Of a stretch of 64,000 bases of DNA, positions 37,001 through 50,500 are shown piece after piece. The notes under the pieces are model-generated. The model worked only from the letters and a program-made list of their open reading frames with translations. It was not told the DNA's origin and made no database searches. The stretch lies in contig CM056576.1 of the NCBI GenBank assembly GCA_029721435.1, positions 70,635,876 through 70,699,875 of the forward strand, read 5' to 3'. The position numbers and the translations under genes are program-made. The stretch's first letter is position 1. Each line of letters starts with the position of its first letter. This stretch comes from Gymnothorax reevesii (lineage: Eukaryota; Chordata; Actinopteri; Anguilliformes; Muraenidae).

Positions 37001-38836
37001 TTTGATGGTCTCATCATCGATAGTTCATAACATTATCAAAAGATTCAGCGAAACTAAAAAAAATGTATGTGCATAAGGGACAAGGCTGAAGACGTTTACT
37101 GGATGCCCGTGATCTTCGGGCCCATCAGATGCCACTGCATCACCTCACCGGCATGATTCTGTCATTGACATTACTAAATGGGCCCTGGAATACTTCAAGA
37201 AACCACAGTCTGTTAACACAGTCCGCTGTGCCATCCACAGATGCCACCTAAAACTCTATCTTGCAAAAAGGAAGCCATTGTTGAGCATGATCCAGAAGCG
37301 CCGCCGTGTTCTGTGGGCCAAGGCTCATTTAAAATGGACTGTAGCAAAGTGGCAAAGTGTCACATGGTCAGGAGAGTACAAATTTGAAATTCTTGATGGA
37401 AATCATGGGCGTTGTGTCCTCCGGGCTAGAGAGGAGAAAGACCACCCCTGCTGTTATCAGCATTCAGTTCAAAAGCCAGCATCTCTGATGGTATGGGGAT
37501 GCATTAGTGCATATGATGTGGGACACTTGCATGTTTTAAAAAGCACCATGAATGATGAAAGGTATATCAAGGTTTTAGAGCAACATATTGAGGGCTGACT
37601 GCAATAAACAGTTATGTCCAATATATAACATCTGGACATAACTGCTGATAGCAGTCAGCCCTCGATATGCTCCCCTCCAGATGACATCTATTCCAGGGAG
37701 GCCTTGTGCATCTCAGCAAGACAATGCAAAACCAAAAACTGCAGCTATTACAACAGCATGGCTTCGTAGTAGAAGAGTCTGTGTGCTGAGCTGGCCTGCC
37801 TGCAGTCCTGATCTTTCACCGATTGAGAACATTTGGCGCAAAATTTAACAAAAAGTCCGACAAAGGAGACCCAAAACTCTCAAGCAGCTGGAAGCCGGTA
37901 TTAAACAAGAGTGGGATCGAATTCCAATGGCTAAACTCAAGAAACTTGTCTCCACTCTGTGTTAAAAAGAAGAGGGGATGCTACACCATTGTAAACAGGC
38001 TCCTGTCCCAATTTTTTGAGACCTGTAGCAGCCATCAAATTTGAAATGAGCTCATTTTGTGGATAAAATGGTAAAATTTCTCAGTTTCAACATTTGTCAT
38101 GTTATCTCTGTTCTATTGTGAATAAAATACTGGCTGGTGTGATTTGAAAGTCATTGCGTTTTGATTTTATTCACAATTTACACTTTGTCCCAACTATTTC
38201 AGAATTGGGGTTGTACTTCAAAAAGGTCCTGTTTGATTGAATCACACTAATGCAAAACAAATTCAAATTAAAGTTCAATATAAGTAAGAGCATGGCTATT
38301 CAATGAATTTATAATCACCATTTTTGGGTAAGGGGAGCAATGATAGGGTGGAGGGGCATTTCAGTATCACACCCCACCCTCTACCACACTAGTCGCCAAA
38401 GAGAAATGCAATTCATCAATGTAATCAGACTAATGTTTGCGCACCTTCATTTGGGAGATCCACTTCAGTTCGATGTTAAAACCCACATGTTCTGGCACAG
38501 CATGAAAAATCTGGAAAATAACACAGATTTTCATACAGCTTGCAATTTTTCCGATGTTATTAAAAGAAGACCCTGCCAATGGAAATAGGTGTGGTTACCT
38601 GGTCAAGAGAAGGAAAGGGTTGGTGCTCTGCAATATACTCCTCTTCATCCTGGGTATCTAGGAAAAGGGATAGTGTGCTGTTGCTTTCACCACACATCCA
38701 GTCATCAAGCACAATACTTCAACACACCTGCTGCTCCGGTTTATTTTTCTGACATGACTTTCTCAGTGTCCTTAAATTCACACCAAATGCAGTGTTCAAA
38801 ATAAAATCAAGAACAAAACAACAAAAAAGAAAACAT

Positions 38837-38885
<49 letters not shown>

Positions 38886-41800
38886 AATTTACATATATAT
38901 AAACAATTCTGGCAGAAGGAGATTCAGACTGATCGCAAGGAATACATCAGGTGCAAAACTGGGGTAATCGGAGACCAAAACAGTTTTACACCAAAAACAT
39001 AAAAAAACTCATCATGAGGAGATTTTCCAACAAAGCATAGCAAGTAATCAGCTGCATAAACCTCAGCAGGTCAAGGCTGATTTCCATTTATGCCTGTGCA
39101 TAAGGAATTTGTTCAATTATGACCATAAACTTATAAATAAACTTAGGATTATGATAAAAGCAAAAAGAGATTAAGTACCTTGGTCATTCACCTTCATGGC
39201 AGTAACATGAGCCAGCTGTTGGAACACAAAGTTAAATCGCATGAGCATCACTTCGATGAAACTTGCCGAAAGGTTTTTACATTCCTGGCAAAAATTATGA
39301 AATCACCAGACCGAGATGATGTCATCTTGATATTTTACCTAACACCAAATAAACTGCTTATATGACACAAAACTATTTCTGTTTATTACCTTAACATTCA
39401 GGCTTGATGAAATATAGGATCTTACACGAAGTTTAGAGTCGAGTAACGTAAATTTTGAGCTTGTTGCGAGCTCTAAGCCTCAGTCATATACCCCCCGATT
39501 CGGGATGAGGTGCCTGAATGAGCCAAAATTTCAGGAAAAATTGGCAAAATCTCACGGCTATCCTTTGGGTGTCTTGGCTTTCTTTCCATGCTGTATGACG
39601 GACTGAGAGCTTTTAACTCAGAGTTAAAAGTTCCCAATGTGTCGTGGAAATTTCTCATCTTAAGCCCTTAGACGCATCATAAACAACACTGCACGAGCCC
39701 AATACTCTCCCTGCAGGATTTGTGCAGATGCCAGTTGATTTGGGGATGGAATTTGACCTTACGAGTATCTTCAGATGTCTGTGCAACTCCCTCAGGAGCC
39801 TGTGTTATGGCCCCAATTTGTTATTACATTTATAACACAACAGCAACAGCAAGGGATGACAAACACAGTTTTAACAACTAAAACACATTTAATTTTTAAC
39901 AAAGACAAAGACTAATAACAACCTACAACTAAAGACCAAGATTGATAAATAAGAAAAAACAGAAATTATTACAGTCCCTTTTTGGTGGGGTGGCTTGGTG
40001 ATGTCCTGGATGAAGAAAATGCTCAAACACAGGCAAAGAAATCCACAAAAGAAACGTCACAGGTCTTGAACAGAATGGCAGGTCTGGTCATCTTCTTGCA
40101 ATTTCTCCTACTACTACTGTCTCAATTCTTTTCCTTATATACTCTTTTGCAGACCCCACCCACATTTAGACCTCTTTTTTTTAATTTTCGGGGACTTGCC
40201 CCAGACATGTCTGGAAACATGTCCAAACATGACTCCAGTCTGAGCTTAACAAAAAAAGGTAAATACTGCCATCTAGTGGCCTATATTCACATTACACCTC
40301 CATTCCAAAAGGGAAAAATTTTGACTCACAAAGGCAAAATTTTTCTTTTCAATACAAAATGGTTAAGTGAACACTTGTCTATATATACATATCATACAAT
40401 ATTCAAACAGATGATATATATATACACATTCAAACACGGGATAAGCAATCAGCAATTACATTGTCTGTACCCTTCACATGCTTAATTTCCAAGTCAAACT
40501 CCTGTAAAATCAAACTCCAATTCAACAATCTCCGATTCTTGTTTTTCATCTTACTCAAAAACATTAACGGATTGTGGTCAGTGTACACAATCATTGGCTT
40601 TTGTCCTGTACAAACATAAACCTCAAAGTGTTGTAAAGAAAGGACCAGAGCCAACAGTTCCTTCTCTATTGTGGAATAGTTCCTTTGGTGGCGATTGAAC
40701 TTCCTGGAGAAGTATGCCACGGGATGCTCAATGTCATCAGAGTCACTTCTCTGTAGGAGCACAGATCCACAAGCTTGGTCGCTAGCATCGACCGCGATGG
40801 AGAACGGTTTGTTGAAGTCAGGAGATTTGAGCACGGGGAAGTGACACAGCAGAGACTTCAGGTGATCGAAGGCTCTCTGGCATGCATCATCCCAGGTGAA
40901 CTTTACGCCTTTCTTCAGTTGGTTAGTTAGACTGAGAGCAATCTCAGCAAAGTTCTTGCAGAACTTGCGGTAGTACCCGATCATTCCAAGGAAGCGGCGC
41001 AAAGCTTTTTTGTTGTCAGGAACTGGAAAGTCCATGATGGCTTGGACTTTAGCATTTATGGGTGCCACCTTACCCTGGCCTATGACGTAGCCAAGATAGG
41101 TGACAGTAGCACAACCAAAGTCACTCTTGTTCAGGTTAACAGTCAGGTTAGCCTGGGTCAGGCGCTGGAACAACGTCTCTACATCTTTTAGATGTTCTTC
41201 CCAGGAGTCACTCCATGTGATCAGGTCATCGATGTACGCACCCGTGTGTGGCAATCCGGCGATTGTAGACTGTATCATCCTTTGGAACGTGGCTGGGGCA
41301 TTTTTCATGCCAAAGGGTAGGACTTCATACTGGTACAATCCAGATGGTGTGGCAAAAGCAGAGATGCTCTTGGCCCTCTCAGTTAAAGGCACACACCAAT
41401 AACCCTTCAATAAATCAATCTTGGTCAGAAACTTTGCTTGCCCTACACTATCAATACAATCATCAATCCTAGGTATTGGAAACACATCAGTTCTAGTTAC
41501 AGCATTGACTTTGCGATAATCTGTACAGAATCTAGTACTTCCATCAGGTTTTGGAACTAGCACACAGGGTGAACTCCAATCGGAGTTGGAGGGTCTGATA
41601 ATATCATGTTTTAACATGTACTCAACCTCTTTCTCAGCAATCTTTCTCTTTTCAGGATTCATCCGGTATGGATGCTGTTTTATTGATTTGGCATCACCAA
41701 CATCTACATCATGAGAGGCTATAGTAACTCTCTTTGGAACATCAGGAAACAAATCCTCATATTTCTTGATCAACCTTTCAAACTGATCTCTCTGTGAGGG

Positions 41801-44800
41801 TTCTAAGTGCTGGAGTTTTACATCAAGATTTTGCAACACTTCAGTGTTTGACAATTTACATGAAAGAACTTCAGCTTTAATTCTTGGTTCATCATCTTGA
41901 AACTCCCCCTCATCTTCACACGTTTCGACCATTGGAGAATCTGAAGTGACAGCTGCAACCCTAGCATTTCTGTCATGATAAGGCTTTAGCATGTTAATAT
42001 GACACAATTGTTTTGGTTTTCTCCTATCTGGAGTCTTCACAATGTAATTGAGATCATTGAGTTTTGTCAGAATTTCATAAGGACCATGAAATCTAGCCTG
42101 CAATGGATTGGACTGCAAGGGAAACAACACAAGGACCTTGTCTCCTGGTTTAAACTCACGGCTTCTAGCCTTATGATCATACCAAGTTTTCATTTTTCCC
42201 TGACTTGATTTCAAGTTCTCTTTGGCAAGGTCACAAGCTGCACGCAATCTTTCCTTGAACTTGCTAACATAGTCTAACAGACTGATTTGCGGCTCTTCCT
42301 CTTGCCATTGTTCACTCAATAATAGCAAAGGTCCTCTCACTTCATGACCAAACACTAGCTCAAATGGACTGAATCCAGTAGACTCCTGCACTGCTTCTCT
42401 AGCTGCAAACAACAGCAAATGAACCCCTTCATCCCAGTCTTTCTCATGGTCATAACAATAAGTCCTCATCATTGTCTTGAGAGTGGAATGAAACCGCTCT
42501 AAGGCACCCTGACTTTCTGGATGATAGGCACTAGAAAGAATCTGTTTTGCACCTAGTTCATACACAACCTGCTGAAACAATCCTGAAGTGAAATTGCTAC
42601 CTTGGTCTGACTGAATTTCCCTGGGAAGGCCAAACAACGTGAAGAACTTTATCAAAGCCTTCGAGATTGCAGTTGCCTTGATGTTACGTAGAGGTATGGC
42701 TTCGGGGAATCTGGTAGATGCACACATGATTGTCAACAAGTACTGATTTCCAGATCTAGTCTTGGGTAATGGACCAACGCAATCAACAATGACCCTAGAG
42801 AATGGCTCCCCAAATGCTGGGATAGGCTGCAATGGAGCTACAGGTGGGTCTAACTGGTGTTTTCCAACTACCTGACAAGTGTGACAGGTTTTGCAAAAGT
42901 TGGAAACGTCTTTCCGAAGCCCAGGCCAAAAGAAGTGTTTCATGATCTTATCAACAGTCTTGTTAACACCAAGATGACCTCCTAAAGGTAAACTATGAGC
43001 CATTGTTAAGATCTCATTCCTATAGACCTTCGGAACAACAATTTGCCTGACCACTGCCCAATCTGCATTGGCAGGGATATCAGGAGGGCGCCACTTCCGC
43101 ATCAACACACCATCCTTGAGATAATACCCAACTGGAACTGCATCTATTTCTTTTTCAGGAAGGGCTCTCCTCTTTAGTACACCAATTTCAGGATCATTAG
43201 TTTGCTCCTCAATCAACCGCTTTCTGGACAGAGACAAGTCTCCAGACACATCAGAATCACCAGACCCATCCGGCTGGCTGAATAGAGAACTGATAAAAGT
43301 ATCTGATAAGTCCTCAAACGGAGAAACCATAGTAGGCCAATCAGAGTCATGAGGCGAACCACCTGAGTCCTGACTATTCAATGTACTGGACGGCACCACA
43401 ACATCATCTTCTTTAGCCTTCTTGGCCATAGCACGAGTCACTGCGCAAGAAGGATACAGAGATGGGTCCTCATCCCCATTTTCAGTGCTCGGCTGTGAAG
43501 TAAGATGTACAGGGGGAACTACTTTGCCCCCAGCCAGGTCATTGCCTAGCAACAGAGAAACACCCTTTATAGGTAGACTTGACATAAGTCCCACCTTTAC
43601 CTGTCCTGTAACTAAATCTGACTTCAAGAATATAGAGCGCAGGGGTACAGATACAGTCCTCCCTTCAATACCTTGTACAAGTATGAAATCCCCTGAAGCG
43701 GTCTCATCACGTAACTCCAAGGAGTCCATCAACAAAAGTGACTGAGAAGCTCCGGTATCCCTTAGGATATATATGGGGACAGGAGTAGTATGCTCATTCA
43801 GAGCCACAAATCCCTCTGACACAAATGGAAGAAATTCCTCCCTCACAAAGTCAGCTGCATTAGGCTTTTTCGCCCCACAAGAAGCAGGCAATTTAGCAGA
43901 TTGGTTATCTACTACAGGGGTTTCTAACCTTGTTTTCACAAAGGCATTTGGTTTGGTATCCTTTTCTTTTTCTTTCTTAGCTTTAAGGAACCAACAGTTA
44001 GTTGTAACATGACCAGATTTCTTGCAATAACTGCAAACTAGACCACTTTTGTCACTGTCAGCTTTCACACTTTGATCAGACCTATTACTGGATTTCTGAG
44101 CACCATCACCAGATTTGTCTTTGTCTTTGGGTGAGGAATCTTGGGTATCACCGTAACCCTTTTTCTGAAATTGGGACCATTTATTGTTACTGCTAGACTG
44201 AAATTTGGACTTATGAGTGAGAACATATTCATCTGCAAATTTGGCAGCTGATTGCAAGTTCAGTGCTTGCTTCTCATTAAGGTAGGTCTTAACATCATCC
44301 TTAACACAGTTCTTGAATTCTTCAACTAACACCATCTCTTTTAGTGAGTTGAAATCATCCTTGACCTCCATAGAAGTACACCAGCGCTCAAAGCAAACCT
44401 GCTTCTCATTAGCAAATTCAACATAAGTCTGATTTTCAGATTTCTTCAGACCTCTGAATTTCTGTCGGTAAGCCTCTGGAACCAACTCATAAGCTCTCAA
44501 AATAACCTTTTTGACAACCTCATAATCAGAGGAATCATCTGCAGACAAAGCCGAATAGGCTTGTTGAGCTTTACCCTTGAGGACAGTTTGCAACATCAGA
44601 GGCCAGTGTTCCTTTGGCCACTGGCAACTCTTTGCTACCTTTTCAAAACATTGGAAATAGTTGTCAACATCCTTTTCCGAAAATGGAGGCACCAGTTTTA
44701 CCTCCTGACTAGCACAAAATTTATTTTTCATTGCTATTTTAATTTTTAGTTGCTCCATTTGGAGTCTTTCTTCTCTATCGAATTTCTCTAATTCAAAATC

Positions 44801-47477
44801 TCTCTGTCTTGCAAATTTTTCTAACTCAAATTCTCTTTGTTTTTCTTCTCTTGCGAATTTTTCTAACTCAAACTGCCTTTGTTTTTCTTTTTCTTCCCTC
44901 TCAAATTCTCTTTGTTTCTCTTTTTCCTCCCTTTCTTTTTCTCTTTCTTCCCTTTTTTTCTGTTTTTCCTCCCTTTCTTTTTCTCTTTCCTCCCTTTCAA
45001 TCTCTAGCATTTTTAATTTAAGTTCCATTTCTATATTTGGATTTTCCACTGGAAACTGTTCCAGATCTCCTGGTGCAAACACATTTTCATCAATGTAATA
45101 TTCAACTATCTCTCTAGCCAGTCTTGCTTTTCGCATGGCTGGTTTTACCTCTGTCAGCTCCAACTGTCTGCAAATTTCTAGCAGTTCTGTCTTTTTAAAA
45201 GACTTCAAAACCCCTACGGTTGGTGATGCCAAGAAATCATCCATTGCTGTTGTCAATATAGATCTAGGAAAATTCACAAAAACAATTTTACAATTTGGAA
45301 TGTTAGATTTTCAATAAATTACTCACACAATGGTCTATCCCGGACCTTGAGCCCCCAATTTGTTATGGCCCCAATTTGTTATTACATTTATAACACAACA
45401 GCAACAGCAAGGGATGACAAACACAGTTTTAACAACTAAAACACATTTAATTTTTAACAAAGACAAAGACTAATAACAACCTACAACTAAAGACCAAGAT
45501 TGATAAATAAGAAAAAACAGAAATTATTACAGTCCCTTTTTGGTGGGGTGGCTTGGTGATGTCCTGGATGAAGAAAATGCTCAAACACAGGCAAAGAAAT
45601 CCACAAAAGAAACGTCACAGGTCTTGAACAGAATGGCAGGTCTGGTCATCTTCTTGCAATTTCTCCTACTACTACTGTCTCAATTCTTTTCCTTATATAC
45701 TCTTTTGCAGACCCCACCCACATTTAGACCTCTTTTTTTTAATTTTCGGGGACTTGCCCCAGACATGTCTGGAAACATGTCCAAACATGACTCCAGTCTG
45801 AGCTTAACAAAAAAAGGTAAATACTGCCATCTAGTGGCCTATATTCACATTACACCTGGCACAGTGTATAAAAATTGTCTGGGTATCTCTTGGCTCACGT
45901 TCCACTCCCGTCCCACTGACATGCAGCATTCAGCGCCCTCGCAGCCATTATTTTTTTTTTTTTACCCCCCTGTGGGAAAGGGGTCTGTCTACTTATACAC
46001 ATACATACGGTTATGCTCAAAAGGTGGCATACCCTAGCTGAATGCTCTGAAATGTTGCCATTTATTTTGAAAGTATAACTCATCATTCAAAAAACCTGTA
46101 TTTTATTTGGGGACAGCGATCATGTGAAGTCATTTCTCATTGCATAAGTGTTTGGCACCTTTTGTAACTAGAGGCACTCCGAGAGTGCAAACCTCTGCCA
46201 AGACAGCACAGTCCAAATCTTGGTGAGAGGGAGCAAAGTTCAGTTATCGCATGTCAAAGGATTTCAAGATGGCTGCCATAGCAGCTATATTGTTTGACTG
46301 ATCCTGGTCAAAATCAATAGGGTCTATCCCTGTAATGTAATGGCAACCCACCCACAAAATTTCAGACATATCGGTTAATTAAATTTTGAGTCATCTTGTT
46401 CACAAACTAACAGAAAGAAACAAACGGCACCGATCGCATTACCTCCTGCCAACTTCGTTTGGCGGAGGTAATCATATCTGAAATCACCCAAACAGCCCAG
46501 ATCACAAGTTTCCACACCCTTGAATGTTTGACCTTGTTAAATAGACACAAGGTGACACACACAGATTTAATTAAGGGTTCCAAACCTGTAGCTTTTTAAA
46601 TTGTAACAAGTGCCTGTGTATAGGTATGAGTTTGTGAGCTCCCAAGTGGACGCACTAATCTGGTCTGACACTGGGCCATGGGGACTGGAAAATAGCTGTC
46701 TAAGGACCTTCGTAACAAGATAGTTCAACTTTTTAAAGATGAGAGAAGATATGAAAGAGCTATTCAAAGATATGTTGACACCAAGCAAAGGTCAGGTAGG
46801 TCAAGAAAGATCTCAGCCCAAATTGCCAGGAAAATTGTTTGGGGCACAAAGAGAAATCCACAAGCTACCTCCAGAGAAATACAGGATGCTCTGGAAAAAG
46901 ATGGCAGGGTTTCCTGCAGAGCGTTTTTAGCCAGGCCCCCCGCCCGGCCTGAAATCTGTAGCGCCCGGGCTGGAATTTCCGGCAAAAAAAAAAAATGCAA
47001 TTCATACAAACAACACTGCAGCGCTTGAGAACTTATCTACCAGCATATCTCAGGGCCGGTGTTCGCTTAGAAGAAAATCGGCAACAATTAGTCCTGGCTT
47101 GTTCTTAATGGTTTTCCTTTATTAACACGTTTTCCAATTTAAGAATAATCAAGTGGCAATTGAAGACACACTTCTCTCCCGCTATGCGATCTAACAGCGA
47201 CAAAATAATGGGCTACATTCAGCACAGAAAATTCAGTTGATTATTATTAGGTATATGCACCGTCACTCAGCGACGGCATTTCAGAACTCTTCAGCGAATG
47301 AAGGTAATTTTGGCGATTAGTACGTGGTTTCGTCCTTTACATTTTCGAATCGGACAGCTGTCTATGAACTGGCAATAGGGGAAGCTCAAACAATCCCTTA
47401 AAATTAATGACTGGTCATGACCCGTTATCAATAATTCATTTAAATTACCATAACAGAATCTCCGAAAATATATATAC

Positions 47478-47534
<57 letters not shown>

Positions 47535-50500
47535 TAAAAACACACACATACAGGGCAACTACCGATTCTGCCTGCTCTCCTCGGAGAACAGCGCCAGGCC
47601 AGAGAGGAAAGGAGAAGATGACCGTGAGAAGCCATGGTTGCTGCGCTGAGTGAGGCTGGGTCAGTGTGAAACTCTTTAATTGTACAGGCACCCGAAGGAG
47701 AAAGCGCAACGTCCGCAGGATTGTCCTGTGATACCCTTTTGGCTTAGACACGGGATCCTTGTGACTGGAGTCGAGAAAACTTTAGCCCGATATGTGACTG
47801 CTAAACTTGAATGCCGCAGCCCCCTGCGATAACCCAGATGTCGACAAATCGTAGAAATACGCCATAGATAGAAAAAATTGTATGAAGCCCGGTGGATATG
47901 CCTCTGAAGCTGTAGGGAACAATAAACCCAAATTTGCTCTATGAGTTTTGCAACTTTCAGATGACACAACCAAGAATACAAGATTCTGTTTATCACATAC
48001 CGGAATTGCGTGATTTAAGAGAAAACAAATGTAATTTCCATTACCGCCTGTATGGCTAATCCAATTATTTTAGTACAGAGCCAGAAGAATACTCTGCTAA
48101 CTTAGTCTGTCACTGACATTCATACCTGATCTAGCAATGGTTTGTAAATTCAGTCAACTGAGTAGCTAGCTAAAGTTGGCTCACTAGCTAACAAACTAAT
48201 ATTATATAATGGTTATGGAACGGTAGAGTGCACACTAGCTAAGTAAAGTTTACTTATTTGTGACAGTGGGACTTAGCTAACTTGCTACAGAGCCAAGTCA
48301 CACCAATTTAACCAATGTTACACTTGGCATGAAGTTTGGCTAAATTTTAAAAGTGTGACGTAATTCAGAGTGATTTTATTCCGTACTCTCAGCCACTTAA
48401 TTTCAGCAAAAATGATGTGTATATCGAGTAATATTGAAAATATTCCAAGACCTGTGCAATGGAGAAAGTAATTTGGTTATGTGAATAATTAGATAAAGTT
48501 CTCTTAATTAATAGATTATTTTTTTCATAACCAAAGTAGAAGAAATAATGATGGAATTACTCAATGCTGAGAACAAATTATGGAATCATTAACAACTTAA
48601 TCAAATTGCTCCTCTTTGGGCTTTTTTGGCAGCATGAATTCTTTGAGGCATGGATTTCACAATTGGATAACAATATTCTCCATCAAGCTAGTTCCAACTT
48701 TCTCAGATGGCAGCGGACAGATCAGCTTTGCTGGATGGTACCTTGTCATGGATCTTTGTTCTAATTTCCACCATAAATTTTCAATTGGATTGAGATCTGG
48801 ACTGTTTGCTGGCCATGCTATTGAGATGATGTGCCTTTACTGAAGAAAAGCTTTCACTCGCTCTGCAAGATCCACTGTCATCCTGAAAAATGACTTCATC
48901 ACCAAACCCATTTTCTACAGATTGAATTAGAAAATGGTCCATAATTTCAATGTAGACCAGCACATGGACTACTGAGGCAATGATTTCCATCTCCCCTAGT
49001 GCTTTACCTGACATGCAACCCATATCACAAATGAATAGGGAAATTTTCTAGTTTTCTTCAAAGTCATTTTTATGTTTCATTGGAACAACACCAGACATAA
49101 GTTCTAGCTCCATCGGCTCGGCCAAAGCAGATTTGAGATTTGTTACTGAATATCACTTTCATCCAATCATCCGTACTCCATGGTTGCTACTTCTTAGCTC
49201 ACAGAACCTTTGCTTTCTTCTGTTCCACTGTCAATGCAGTTTTTCGTTCAGTTTTTTTGTAAGTAAATCCCATTTCATTACAAATATTAAGTCCTGTTTC
49301 TGAACATTTGTTTCGAGTGCATTTTCTATTTGAGGCACACTGATTTGAGTTTTCCGTCCTGATGCTTTGACATCTTCCGTGGTCTTCTACTACGTATTCC
49401 TTTTATAACCTCCCCAATTTGGATACACTAGCACCAAATTTTTGACACAGCTGACTGAGAACAACTAACACAGTTTTCCACTTTGCATGTTGAGTTTCCA
49501 TCTTAGAGCAGGTTTATAATGCTTTCCATAGTTTCAGTTCAGCTCTCTTGTTGTTGCAATGCTTCCTCTCGATTAGCAAAGTCCTACACCTCGTTTAGGT
49601 CTGCAAGCAAAATGTTTATCCCCCTTCCCCCTCCCACCCTGAAAACAGCCAAAATGTTCAGCCCACCACTAAGTGACCAGCTCCCATCAACTCAAGAGGA
49701 AGAAGCCGTGGCACAGGACTCTGGCCAACGTGACGACTCGCCCCCGCTTCTTTACAACATGCAGTCGCACCACCAATTATACACTCCCTGTGCCGTTGGA
49801 GGATCACTAGTCAGCGTACAATTTAGTTCATACAGCTACATGCGCCAGGGCGACCACGTAGGCCGCTACAGGGCTATGAACTAACAAAGTTGAACTGGCA
49901 TAACCTCTACCAACCCCGATGAGGCTGCACCAATCGTGCCTCGCCCATGCGGACTTTCGGCCATCGCAGGTAAAGGTGTGGCTGGGATTCGGACGTGCGA
50001 TCGCTGGGCTTACAGACGGACGTCTTCGCTGTGAGCCCCCCAATCTTGACTGATGCGCAAAATTTGCATATTTGATTAATTTGCATAGTCAGATGTGCTG
50101 GTGTTTATTTTTCACCTCAAACTGATTATGAAAAGGAAAATGCAGTTAATTAAAATAATGTACCATTTTGTTTGAGGAGTGTTTCATATAGCTTGAATCT
50201 TGAGAAAATAAAAAAAAATAGGCGTGCAATGCACGGAATACCCCTCAGCCTGATGTCGAAGTTTTTGGAGACGCCCGCCCACCCGCCGCCCGACCGCCCG
50301 CCCAACCGCACGAAGGATAGCAATACCCCGTCAGCCTTGAGGGCTGAGGGATAAAGAAATTTTGTTTTATGTCATATCTCTGCAATGTTTTCCAGTAAAG
50401 CACTAGTATGAAGCACAGACTGTATGGTGTGCACAAGGCATTTTTCTCTGCTGTTCCTAATTTCATATAGTTATCAAGTGTGTGCTGCCTCCATCGGTTC

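Larger units (their letters stand above)
36541..38213 (+). mobile_element. Tc1-like transposon (same family as 10083-11937)
   Basis: Flanked by TA (36539-36540, 38214-38215). Ends CAACCCCAATTCCGAAATAG and the mirrored copy at the right. A 78-bp hairpin element is inserted in the transposase region (37588-37665). Confidence 0.92.
39803..45854 (-). mobile_element. Gmr1-like Ty3/gypsy LTR retrotransposon, apparently complete
   Basis: 6052 bp bounded by two 494-bp LTRs that look identical by eye. Flanked by CCTG at 39799-39802 and 45855-45858, a 4-bp target duplication. In element (minus) orientation it has: 5' LTR 45854-45361, primer-binding site 45357-45337, one Gag-Pol frame 45277-40430, a purine-rich tract GGAATGGAGG at 40306-40297, 3' LTR 40296-39803. 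No env-like frame exists between the pol stop and the 3' LTR. Identical LTRs, an open frame and a clean duplication imply a recent insertion. It lies in a gpcpd1 intron in the same orientation as the gene. Confidence 0.95.

Noticed and set aside
40297..40429. Possible env gene between pol and 3' LTR
   Set aside because: Only 133 bp separate the pol stop and the 3' LTR, far too little for an envelope gene.
39982..40485. Plus-strand open frame of 167 codons in the LTR, repeated at 45540-46037
   Set aside because: It is antisense within the two identical LTRs and runs out into different flanks. The similarity of the two frames only reflects LTR identity.
44809..45021. Plus-strand hydrophobic Phe/Leu-rich frame
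   Set aside because: It is the antisense of the Glu/Lys-rich Gag coiled coil; the composition is a mirror artefact.
47407..47751. Several frames with poly-Tyr/Ile or Cys/Val runs
   Set aside because: They translate the TA/CA microsatellite and have no other coding support. The same applies to 27723-28162.
49519..49884. 121-codon plus-strand frame
   Set aside because: It is antisense to the candidate SINE body and has no domain pattern.
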